Shown in pieces: positions 58,901 through 64,000 of a stretch of DNA of 64,000 nt. The stretch's first letter is position 1, and each line of letters starts with the position of its first letter. The position numbers and the translations under genes were made by a program. Source of the stretch: Iris pallida (lineage: Eukaryota > Streptophyta > Magnoliopsida > Asparagales > Iridaceae). Below the pieces are notes generated by a model. It was not told the origin of the DNA. It worked only from the letters and a program-made list of their open reading frames with translations, and made no database searches. The stretch lies in NCBI GenBank assembly GCA_029216955.1, contig JANAVB010031417.1, forward strand, positions 23,751,917 through 23,815,916. Reading direction: 5' to 3'.

Positions 58901-59622
58901 TCCTTCTTGTCGGAATTTATTTCCTGGAATACTGCATGTTGTCGGCTCCATGTTGGCCAGAAATGTAAGTGCAGAGAAGCAAGATGGGCAACATTATATG
59001 ATTTCAAAAACGTAGAAAAGTATAATTTATGTAATAATACAAGTCATGGGCGAGCGGAACTGGCCACTGGGGTGGCCATAAATGCTGGCAGATTTGTAGT
59101 GAAATTGAACTGAAGGGTAAAATTCTAAAAAATAGCCACCATTGATTGAAGAAGTCACCTTGAAAGTGAATGCTGCTCCAACATAACATATTTCCTTGTA
59201 TTAATACATTTGTATCTCCTCTCCGATAACAACCAAAAATATGTTCAACGAGAATGTTGCATAGAGAAATGTTTGACTAATATGTTCAACAAGAATGTTG
59301 ATAATGAGTATCCTGATTTACAGATTTTTTGTTTTTTCTATCATGACGGTAATTTACTGTTTCTTTCTTATATTTGCAGGATGTTCCAAACCCAAAGGCA
59401 ATTCACTCCTCAAAGGCCGTTGGTGAGCCACCATTCTTTTTGGCCTCTTCAGTACTATTTGCTATTAAAGATGCGATTATAGCGGCAAGATCAGAGGAAG
59501 GCCATGACGGCTGGTTTCCCCTTGACAACCCAGCCACGCCCGAAAGGATCAGGATGGCCTGCATAGATGATTTCACTAGACATTTTGCAAGTCCAGACTA
59601 TCAGCCTAAGCTCAGTATCTGA
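23967..59622 (+). CDS. XDH: Xanthine dehydrogenase, C-terminal ten exons
   Basis: The molybdenum hydroxylase oxidises hypoxanthine to xanthine and xanthine to uric acid in purine catabolism, passing electrons to NAD+ or O2. Exons: 23967-24209, 24330-24644, 24840-25079, 54033-54317, 54411-54632, 56745-56906, 57083-57217, 58072-58308, 58657-58830, 59380-59622. Together they give 751 codons of about 1360 in plant XDH, starting [10 protein letters not shown] and ending PKLSI. The FeS, FAD and first linker parts would lie left of the window. Seen: [17 protein letters not shown] (substrate Glu), [31 protein letters not shown] and the catalytic GEPPFFLAS. All borders are GT-AG and phase 0. FRGFGGPQ reads FRGFGVPQ, a change at a normally fixed glycine. 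The fourth intron as seen here is 29 kb of transposons. No stop codon breaks the exons. Aldehyde oxidase is less likely, since EHFYLEP and the whole C-terminus match XDH. Confidence 0.93.
24330..24644 (+). CDS. XDH: XDH exon b (105 codons)
   Basis: [14 protein letters not shown] to MISSTQ. Contains [10 protein letters not shown] with the substrate-binding glutamate. Donor caa|gtaatt. Confidence 0.92.
24840..25079 (+). CDS. XDH: XDH exon c (80 codons)
   Basis: [13 protein letters not shown] to HSFLGKYK, with [13 protein letters not shown] of the Mo-binding loop. Donor aag|gtatta opens the 29-kb intron. Confidence 0.92.
25180..25206. repeat. CA/TA microsatellite
   Basis: About nine CA units followed by TA units, at the left border of the foldback element. 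Confidence 0.8.
25206..25706. mobile_element. Foldback MITE with a hAT nested in it
   Basis: The left 50 bases (aggag...tgctcttaagcatcccc...ttctccgaatag) recur inverted at 25655-25706 with about 80 percent identity. It lies between TA-rich runs, suggesting a TA target. No coding capacity. The hAT at 25258-25550 split the left arm. Confidence 0.65.
25258..25550. mobile_element. Short non-autonomous hAT element (293 bp)
   Basis: Ends cagggccggccctgag and (inverted) caagggcggccttgac. An exact 8-bp duplication CCGAATAG occurs on both sides (25250-25257, 25551-25558), the hallmark of hAT. It resembles the 849-bp hAT in the extensin gene at its ends. Confidence 0.8.
25714..25778. repeat. (TA)n microsatellite
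   Basis: About 32 TA units at the 3' end of the LINE fragment; possibly grown from its tail. Confidence 0.9.
25779..26662 (-). mobile_element. LINE 3' end, 5'-truncated
   Basis: Minus-strand frames give the end of a plant L1-type ORF2: [19 protein letters not shown], a frameshifted middle, then the zinc-type RVT domain [18 protein letters not shown] and [14 protein letters not shown], followed by a 3' UTR and an A/T-rich tail. Its 5' border at 26662 abuts truncated Tekay element A, giving an artificial fused ORF. Confidence 0.8.
26663..28383 (-). pseudogene. Tekay element A: gag C-terminus, protease and RT (truncated)
   Basis: Continues gag of element A after removal of element B. It has two zinc knuckles ([14 protein letters not shown] and [14 protein letters not shown]), a stop or two, then protease [10 protein letters not shown], the LGMDWL block, and reverse transcriptase with [34 protein letters not shown] and [10 protein letters not shown]. 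Homology to element B stops at [13 protein letters not shown] (26663), just after RT. RNase H, integrase, chromodomain and the 3' LTR are missing. Confidence 0.88.
28384..31254 (+). repeat. 5' LTR of element B (2871 bp)
   Basis: Starts TGTAATGCCTGTGG and ends GGGGCGTGACA. It holds a GCCGCATG array and an (ATT)n run (29649-29697). Confidence 0.92.
28990..29620. repeat. Array of about 20 GCCGCATG words in the 5' LTR of B
   Basis: GCCGCAT(G/A) recurs every 20-40 bp with unrelated, CT-rich spacers, mostly in one orientation, from 29011 to 29607. The words are kept far better than the spacers. Confidence 0.85.
31255..31272 (+). other. Putative primer binding site of element B (non-canonical)
   Basis: TGGTTTAAGTGGTGGCCC follows the LTR directly. 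It begins TGG like a tRNA 3' end complement but is not the usual initiator-Met site TGGTATCAGAGC of Tekay. Element A has the same 18 bases, so it is not a local mutation. Confidence 0.5.
31552..36099 (+). pseudogene. Element B Gag-Pol polyprotein with chromodomain
   Basis: One frame throughout. Gag about 31600-32250; zinc knuckles [14 protein letters not shown] and [14 protein letters not shown] near 32420-32530; protease [10 protein letters not shown] near 32840; RT 33360-33960 with [10 protein letters not shown]; RNase H 34195-34530 ([28 protein letters not shown]); integrase zinc domain near 34850-34980; integrase core 35040-35480 ([23 protein letters not shown]). A chromodomain follows at 35930-36099 ([12 protein letters not shown] then [11 protein letters not shown]). 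In-frame stops: TAG 31525 (upstream part of gag), TAA 32128, TAG 33979, TGA 36007 and TGA 36073. The stops upstream of the RT fit CAG, CAA or TGG mutated to stop, judged from element A. Confidence 0.92.
36245..36258 (+). other. Polypurine tract of element B
   Basis: aaggtgggtagagt directly before the 3' LTR, preceded by ccgaggacggaattc, a block typical of this part of Tekay elements. Confidence 0.7.
36259..39085 (+). repeat. 3' LTR of element B (2827 bp)
   Basis: Near-identical to the 5' LTR except scattered substitutions and a deletion of about 45 bp in the GCCGCATG array near 37365. (ATT)n at 37476-37523. Confidence 0.92.
36875..37435. repeat. GCCGCATG array in the 3' LTR of B
   Basis: Same array as at 28990-29620, with fewer units at its right end. 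Confidence 0.85.
39091..40142 (-). pseudogene. Element A gag, N-terminal part
   Basis: From the primer site leftwards: a short leader, a Pro/Gln-rich segment with one stop (QPA*PAG), then the gag domain ([56 protein letters not shown]). It is interrupted at 39086-39090 by element B and resumes at 28383. Very close to gag of element B (about 90 percent by eye). It keeps CAG where B has TAA (AQRFQQGLH). Confidence 0.88.
40143..40160 (-). other. Putative primer binding site of element A
   Basis: Minus-strand TGGTTTAAGTGGTGGCCC next to the LTR, identical to that of element B. Confidence 0.5.
40161..43422 (-). repeat. 5' LTR of Tekay element A (3262 bp)
   Basis: On the minus strand it starts TGTGATGACCATTG and ends GGGGCGTTACA before the primer site. 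It shares the ends and several blocks with the B LTR but is far more diverged than the internal regions. No partner 3' LTR is present in the window. Confidence 0.85.
41740..42910. repeat. CATGCGGC array and ATGCAT-rich block in the LTR of A
   Basis: CATGCGGC(C/T), the reverse complement of GCCGCATG, recurs more than 20 times. Between 42240 and 42440 ATGCAT and CATGCA words are very dense. Position in the LTR matches the arrays of B and D. Confidence 0.82.
43423..44045. other. Unassigned stretch between the A LTR and element C
   Basis: No ORF or LTR boundary recognised. It could be original XDH intron or a fragment of another element. Confidence 0.4.
44046..46064 (+). repeat. 5' LTR of element C
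   Basis: Collinear with 46627-48695 from gtgcattatgatgagtcg onwards (44059). The first 15-20 bases are altered or lost. Confidence 0.82.
46065..46626 (+). other. Interior of element C
   Basis: No coding sequence recognised. Starts agttggtagacaaagg next to the LTR and ends gttcgaggacgaacc, then a weak purine tract before 46627. Confidence 0.55.
46627..48695 (+). repeat. 3' LTR of element C
   Basis: TGTAATGCCCCGCTCCG to ATCGGGGTGTGACA. Carries two gcgaggacgagcgat-type blocks near the end. Confidence 0.85.
48696..49036 (-). pseudogene. Possible LINE ORF1 fragment
   Basis: Minus-strand frame with Gly/Ser/Pro-rich sequence and [13 protein letters not shown], which resembles the segment after the zinc knuckle in plant L1-type ORF1 proteins. 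It is cut on both sides by LTR sequence. No zinc knuckle is visible. Alternative: a fragment of an unrelated host gene. Confidence 0.35.
49037..51691 (+). repeat. Tekay LTR fragment D, 5'-truncated
   Basis: Homologous to the B LTR from tctaag onwards (B position about 28792) to the GGGGCGTGACA end. Lacks the first 400 bp or so. Holds a GCCGCATG array (49260-49870), (TTA)n at 49899-49949 and a duplicated ggttacaaccc block near 50630-50990. Inserted at the 3' side of a LINE. Confidence 0.85.
49255..49870. repeat. GCCGCATG array of LTR D
   Basis: More than 20 GCCGCAT(G/A) words. The words match those of element B while most spacers do not align. Confidence 0.82.
51692..53345 (-). mobile_element. 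LINE ORF2 fragment (reverse transcriptase and zinc-type RVT domain)
   Basis: Minus-strand frames in two phases. The first (53288-52896) has the RT core [20 protein letters not shown] and the catalytic YADD. The second (52929-51692) has [44 protein letters not shown] and [19 protein letters not shown] frameshift near 52925 separates them. 5'-truncated at about 53345 and cut at 51692 by LTR D just before the conserved WHVWRERN segment seen in the other LINE. Confidence 0.87.
53346..54032 (+). other. XDH intron, right end of the giant intron
   Basis: AT-rich, no element recognised, ending in acceptor gcaaccag at 54032. A poly-T run at 53349 marks the LINE border. Confidence 0.7.
54033..54317 (+). 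CDS. XDH: XDH exon d (95 codons)
   Basis: [20 protein letters not shown] to SPEEIR. Follows the 29-kb intron in frame. Carries FRGFGVPQ instead of FRGFGGPQ. Confidence 0.92.
54411..54632 (+). CDS. XDH: XDH exon e (74 codons)
   Basis: [14 protein letters not shown] to SFTTKHMNQ, with [19 protein letters not shown] typical of XDH. Confidence 0.92.
54905..55440 (-). mobile_element. LINE fragment in an XDH intron
   Basis: Minus-strand frame with [18 protein letters not shown] and AIWTPF, the zinc-type RVT domain of a third LINE, different from the other two. Its 3' end at about 54905-54960 is A-rich on the minus strand. Confidence 0.75.
55441..56744 (+). other. Remainder of the XDH intron before exon f
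   Basis: CT-rich stretch at 55730-56060, no gene seen. Ends in acceptor atacag at 56744. Confidence 0.6.
56745..56906 (+). CDS. XDH: XDH exon f (54 codons)
   Basis: [19 protein letters not shown] to ETSTDK, including EMGQGLHTK. Confidence 0.92.
57083..57217 (+). CDS. XDH: XDH exon g (45 codons)
   Basis: [20 protein letters not shown] to NYASFTE. Acceptor tgtag, donor gag|gtgata. Confidence 0.92.
58072..58308 (+). CDS. XDH: XDH exon h (79 codons)
   Basis: [20 protein letters not shown] to NPAIDVGQ. Acceptor ttttcag, donor cag|gtaaat. Confidence 0.92.
58657..58830 (+). CDS. XDH: XDH exon i (58 codons)
   Basis: [20 protein letters not shown] to FKVSFLK. Donor aag|gtagtg. Confidence 0.92.
59380..59622 (+). 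CDS. XDH: XDH last exon (80 codons and TGA)
   Basis: [20 protein letters not shown] to DYQPKLSI. Contains the catalytic glutamate in GEPPFF. Stop TGA at 59620-59622. Confidence 0.92.
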   Translation, partial: DVPNPKAIHSSKAVGEPPFFLASSVLFAIKDAIIAARSEEGHDGWFPLDNPATPERIRMACIDDFTRHFASPDYQPKLSI

Positions 59623-60438
59623 TGCTCTTTCATGCCCCCCCTTGGGTCCACAGGCAATGCCGTTAGTGCTGGATCCGTTCTTGATGGTCAGTCTATTCAG
59701 AGTTCCGGTTGTGAATATGCTATCAAGTTTTCTTCACAGATGCACAACATTGCTAATATTGTAGAGGACAGTGAAAAGTGACCAATAGGCAGCTTATAGT
59801 AAAACAAGGAGACTTGGAAAGCAAGAGAAAGAAAGACATGGTCGACAAGCAGCTTTTGTAATTACATCCTTAAACAGTTCCATTGGTTGCAATTTGTGAT
59901 CTGAGACAGCATCTCAAAGGTTCAGATCTTTCTAATTAATTCTGAGTTAGAAAAAAAAAACGCGACTTTTGAGACTTTATAGACTGATTTGTGCATCCAA
60001 AGAATAAGAATCATCTCTTAAAATTAATCGTTTATAATTTACTTGTTAATGTGGACTATTTTGTTGCTGTTAGAAAAAAAGGGCCTATGTTAATACTTGT
60101 TTGGTGTGATGGTTAATCATTGATATTTTTCTGTATCTATTCTCTTCTGTGATAACAGCCACATTCTCTAAATAAAGACACTGTGTTCTTGACCTTACTA
60201 TATTTTCTCTACTTTGGGGATCACCAGGTCCTTGTTTAACCATAGTTTATTTAGAGATTTATTTAGAGATGTTTTAAATTATATACTTCATTTTGAACAG
60301 TGTGGGTCACGCATTGGAGTGAACTTGCAAGAATTTCTTAAGAGAATTATCGTTGTAAATTGCAAATCATAGAAGCCTAATCGATAGAGTTGGTCAAATA
60401 CTTTGCTTGTATGTAGAACCACTAAATGTTTGTTACTT
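59623..60438 (+). other. XDH 3' UTR and downstream spacer
   Basis: Non-coding. AATAAA near 60171 could end the transcript but is far from the stop codon. Nothing else recognised. Confidence 0.55.
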
Positions 60439-60528
60439 TTGGGCCTCGTTTGGCTCGCGGAATCATCGGGTTGGAAAAAAAAAGTGACCAATTTTCTGTG
60501 TTTGGATGCCAAAGGAATTGAGGAGTAA

Positions 60529-61024
60529 GGCTGTGTTTGATAGGAAGGATGAAAAAGTGAAAGGAAGGAAAAAGATAATGATTCATTTTCCTTCCAAACG
60601 GAAAGGAAAGATCATTTCCTTCCTTTGTGTTTGGTAGCAAGGATGGAAAAGATAAGAGATGCATTTTTCTTTGTTTGGTATGAAAGAAAAAGTGGAAGGA
60701 AAGAAAGTAAAAAATATAGGATTTGCCAATTCTACCCTCAACTAAAAATACTTATTTACCATTTGACTTCATAAATAATTTTTAAATAATACATTCATAT
60801 GGGGGTATAATTGTTAATTAATATAGGACTCCACTTTTTCTTCCACTTTTTCTCCCACTTTTGGGGGGATTGGATTTCTTAGGTTATGAAGGAAAAACAA
60901 TTCCTCTACTTTTCCTTCCTTCCTATTTTTTTTCCATACCAAACAAGAGAAAATGAATCTTTCCTTTCACTTTTCCCTCCTCTATTTTCTTTCCTCTTAC
61001 TTTTCCTTCCTACCAAACACACCC
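60529..61024. mobile_element. Tourist-like MITE 2 nested in MITE 1
   Basis: Foldback unit of 496 bp with ends ggctgtgtttgataggaagg and, inverted, gggtgtgtttggtaggaagg; TAA at 60526-60528 and 61025-61027. Confidence 0.75.
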
Positions 61025-61027
61025 TAA

Positions 61028-61570
61028 GGCCTCGTTTGGTTCGCGGAATCTCCGGGTTGGAAAAGGAAAGTGATTACTTTCCTATGTTTGGGTGTCCAAG
61101 GAATTGAGGAGGAAAGGAAAGTGATTCCCAATGGAAGGAAAATTAGGGGAAAAAGTGATTACATCCATCCAAGCAAGGAATCACTTTCCCACATTGAAGT
61201 ATTCACTTTCCTTTTCAAATTTCTTGGCATTGCCAAACATCGGAAAGGAAAATCAATGGGAATTCGTTTGATTCGCGGAATGGAAGGGAAAGGAAATCAA
61301 TTCCTTGTCATTTCCTTTCCTTTGGGAAACTTTAATTCCTATTGATTTTCCTTTCCGATGTTTGGCAATGCCAAGAAATTTGGAAAGGAAAGTGAATACT
61401 TCAATGTGGGAAAGTGATTCCTTCCTTGGATGGATGGAATCACTTTCCCCCCTAATTTTTCTTCCATTGGGAATCACTTTCCTTTCCTCCTCAATTCCTT
61501 GGGCACCCAAACATAGGAAAGTAATCACTTTTCTTTCCCAACCGGGAGATTCGGTGAACCAAACGAGGCC
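61028..61570. mobile_element. Tourist-like MITE 3, long hairpin, nested beside MITE 2
   Basis: 543 bp, nearly all one inverted repeat. The left arm ggcctcgtttggttcgcgga to about 61270 pairs with the right arm up to aaccaaacgaggcc. TAA on both sides (61025-61027, 61571-61573). Same family as MITE 1. Confidence 0.85.
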
Positions 61571-61799
61571 TAAAAGAAAGTGATTCTCAATGGAAGAAAA
61601 ATTATGGTGGAAAGTGATTACATCAATCTAAGCAAGAAATCATTTTTCCACATTGAATATTCACTTTCATTTCCAAATTTTTTGGTATTTCCAAACATTG
61701 GAAAGGAAAATCAATGAAAATTATAATTTTTCAATGGAAAGAAAATACCAAGAAATTGATTTCCTTTTCCTTCCATTCCGTGAACCAAACGAGGCCTTG

Positions 61800-62168
61800 T
61801 TGTCAGTGCCTTGTGTTATGTTTCTATTTGCTTAATTATATACATGTGGTAATTTTTAACAGAGTTAGATGTGCTTTTTTTTTTGTGAGGGCCTATTTAC
61901 TGGCATTGATACCATATATGAATACGTACGTATACAGCTGTGTATATTACTTGCTTTGACTTGGTCTAATTTGTGAGGGCCCAAAAACTCACCTACTCTT
62001 CTCGTCTTGGCAATTGGCAAAGAACTCGTCAACAATGTTTCTCATTTAGGTTTGGGTTTGGTACAGCTTAAAGCTGCTTTTGACTATTCTTCAGAAAAGT
62101 AATTGCTTATTTTTTCAAAATGGGTTCTGTAAATTTTGTTTCTGCATAATATCCTTTAGTTTCTTTTG

Positions 62169-62203
<35 letters not shown>

Positions 62204-62562
62204 TGAAGGTTTTTTACCGAACATTATTACATTTGGCAGTAGTTTCAGCGTGCAGCTACGACAACAATTTTTTTGTAAGTTTCGGCAATGTCAAACAGTC
62301 CAGACTCACATTCAGTAGAAGAAGATAGCCTGATTTAATTCACGGAATGAAAGGAAAGGAAGTCAATTATTTGCTTCTTCTTTTTTCGGGGTTTGAAAAG
62401 AACAGAAAAATAGAAAGAAAAATAAAAAGTGAATCCTTAGGAGTAGATAGAAAAAACATTTTCTACAATAATTTTTTGGGCTATTTAGTAATTAAGTGAA
62501 CAGTAATTTTAAGACCAAAACACTAACGTCGAAAATTTTGGAGATTCAAATCATAGTATCAA
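61800..62562. other. Spacer upstream of the extensin gene
   Basis: AT-rich; (TA)n at 62170-62202; a MITE-end remnant (aattcacggaatgaaagg) near 62337. No gene seen. Confidence 0.6.
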
Positions 62563-62563
62563 C

Positions 62564-62571
62564 TATATATT
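62564..62571 (+). promoter_or_regulatory. TATA box of the extensin gene
   Basis: tatatatt about 60 bp before ATG 62629, which predicts a start near 62595 and favours 62629 over the ATG at 62572. Confidence 0.45.
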
Positions 62572-62628
62572 ATGTTGCACCAACCGAGCAACACTCCTTT
62601 GCTTAATATCAAATCTCAAGCTTCGGTC

Positions 62629-64000
62629 ATGGAGAATCACCACCTTGTAGTCATGGAGAATCACCACCACAAGGCGCGGGCTATGGCGCCGCACCTACTC
62701 TTGGCTATTGCCATCTGCCTGATTGCCACAGTCGCGGAGGGTGGCGACAATGAGCATTATGCCTACTCTTCTCCGCCTCCACCCCCTCCTTCCCCATCGC
62801 CGGCTCCGCCACCCCCTTACCATTACAACTCCCCGCCTCCACCATCGCCATCGCCACCTCCTCCTCCTCCCTACATTTACAAGTCACCCCCTCCACCTTC
62901 TTCGTCACCACCCCTCAGGGCCGGCTCCAGCATTTTAGAGGTCCTAGACAAGTCTCATAAATGAGGCCCTCTCCTCATCCCTCTATATAAATTTTTATAA
63001 AGCAAATCCAATAAATGTTGAATGAGGGCATAGGCAAGTCCTCATACTCTCCTCGTTTTTTTTATGTGCAAAATTGTCAATTAAATCGTTGTGATCAAAT
63101 TTAGCTGTCATTTTTTCTCAATAGACAATATGGCCAAACCGTTCAATCTATCTTGTGACATAGTTGATCGAAGATAAATTTTTATCAACTTCAGCTTGGA
63201 AAAACTTATTTCGGCAGTAGCTACTGTAACCGGTATAGTCAATATATTCTATAAGCTATCCAAGCATTAGAAAAACCAAAGCACAAATTTTTGATACACT
63301 CCAAGAAAAAATAGACGTTAGAAAAATGATTAAATGGGAAAAAAATACCCGCAAAGGCTGCGGGAGAGGAGAGATATTCGCCCGTTGGAGTCTTGGGGGA
63401 GATGTCCGTTGGAGAGAGAGAGATATCGAATGGAGAGGGAGAGATTTGCGTTGAGGAGACGAAGAGGTTAGGCAGAGTGGCGGACGCGCGGCTTAAAAAT
63501 AGGAATAGTTGTCGTTCCTATTTTAGGTCAAATAAAAATAAGGGCTGCAGCTCTACTTAAAAAGTAAAGTTTCAACAATAAAGCCATATACTTTCCTTTC
63601 ATCCAGTGATCCAGGAACGTTGTCAAGAACGTGGGCTTTGGACCGGGCTTCATTTTTTGGCCCTGGGCTACGGAAAAAATAGCTACAATTTTTTTTTGAA
63701 GGCCCTCCTAGGGGAGGAGGCCCTAGGCAGCTGCCTAGCCTGCCTCCCCTTGGAGCCGGCCCTGCCACCCCTGCCACCCCTGCCATATGTTTACAAGTCT
63801 CCACCATCTTCCTCTCTTAGTTCACCTCCACCACCCTACTACTACTTTTACAAGTCACCACCTCCACCTTCTCCAACACCTCCTTCTCCCTATACTTATA
63901 AGTCGCCACCTCCTCCATTACCATCACCTCCTCCTTCTTACATTTATAAGTCACCGCCTCCACCTTCTCCATCACCTCCCCCTCCTCCCTATATTTACAA
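62629..64000 (+). pseudogene. Extensin-like hydroxyproline-rich protein, disrupted by a hAT; runs off the window
   Basis: Extensins are secreted wall glycoproteins; prolines after Ser are hydroxylated and arabinosylated, and Tyr residues cross-link. The first part (62629-62915) has a signal peptide (APHLLLAIAICLIATVAEG) then SPPPP blocks with YHYNSPPPP and YIYKSPPPP. A hAT element (62916-63764) interrupts codon 96. After one copy of the 8-bp duplication is dropped, the frame resumes exactly (LPPLPYVYKSPP...) and continues with YYYFYKSPPPP and YIYKSPPPP repeats to the window end. With the hAT in place the frame ends at LDKSHK after 112 residues from 62629. Unless the insert is spliced out, this allele makes a short product. 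Starts at 62572 or 62683 are possible. Confidence 0.82.
62916..63764. mobile_element. hAT-type non-autonomous transposon (849 bp) in the extensin gene
   Basis: Terminal inverted repeats cagggccggctcca on both ends and the exact 8-bp duplication CCACCCCT (62908-62915, 63765-63772). No transposase. Related by its ends to the 293-bp hAT in the XDH intron. Contains GA-rich repeats (gagagagagata) near 63410. Confidence 0.9.

Larger units (their letters stand above)
60442..61796. mobile_element. Tourist-like MITE 1, containing two further MITEs
   Basis: Ends ggcctcgtttggctcgcgga and, inverted, ggcctcgtttggttcacgga, flanked by TTG on both sides. The body is interrupted after ggaattgaggag at 60525 and resumes at 61574 with the expected next bases. 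Terminal sequence and 3-bp target suit PIF/Harbinger-type MITEs. Confidence 0.75.

Overview
The window is nuclear DNA of a flowering plant, most likely a eudicot. It has spliced genes with GT-AG introns, an extensin-type cell-wall gene, and a dense nested set of plant LTR retrotransposons, LINEs, hAT elements and Tourist-like MITEs. No species call is made.

Host genes. (1) A xanthine dehydrogenase gene runs on the + strand. Its last ten exons (751 codons) lie at 23967-25079 and 54033-59622. One intron (25080-54032) has grown to about 29 kb and holds most of the mobile DNA. The 5' half of the gene is outside the window. (2) An extensin-like gene (62629 to the window end, +) is split by an 849-bp hAT element that left an 8-bp target duplication.

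Mobile DNA, left to right. 306-23271 is a Tat-lineage Ty3/gypsy element on the - strand: LTRs of about 2.08 kb, tRNA-Arg-type primer site, gag, protease, reverse transcriptase, two RNase H regions and integrase. Between pol and its 3' LTR it carries an antisense, promoter-equipped, intron-containing gene for a plant-mobile-domain plus coiled-coil protein. A Tekay-type solo LTR (12349-16950) sits in its pol region, and a probable Sirevirus solo LTR (12429-14069) sits inside that. In the giant XDH intron: a foldback MITE with a nested hAT, a LINE 3' end, a truncated Tekay element A (-) interrupted in gag by a complete Tekay element B (28384-39085, +), an LTR pair with an almost empty interior (element C), a 5'-truncated Tekay LTR (D), and a LINE reverse transcriptase. 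Downstream of XDH three MITEs are nested in each other.

All retroelement ORFs are broken, largely by in-frame stops that look like C-to-T changes (CAG, CAA or CGA to stop, or TGG to a stop), as expected of long-methylated DNA. The most unusual features are the antisense PMD gene of the Tat element and the arrays of short CpG-containing words inside several unrelated LTRs.
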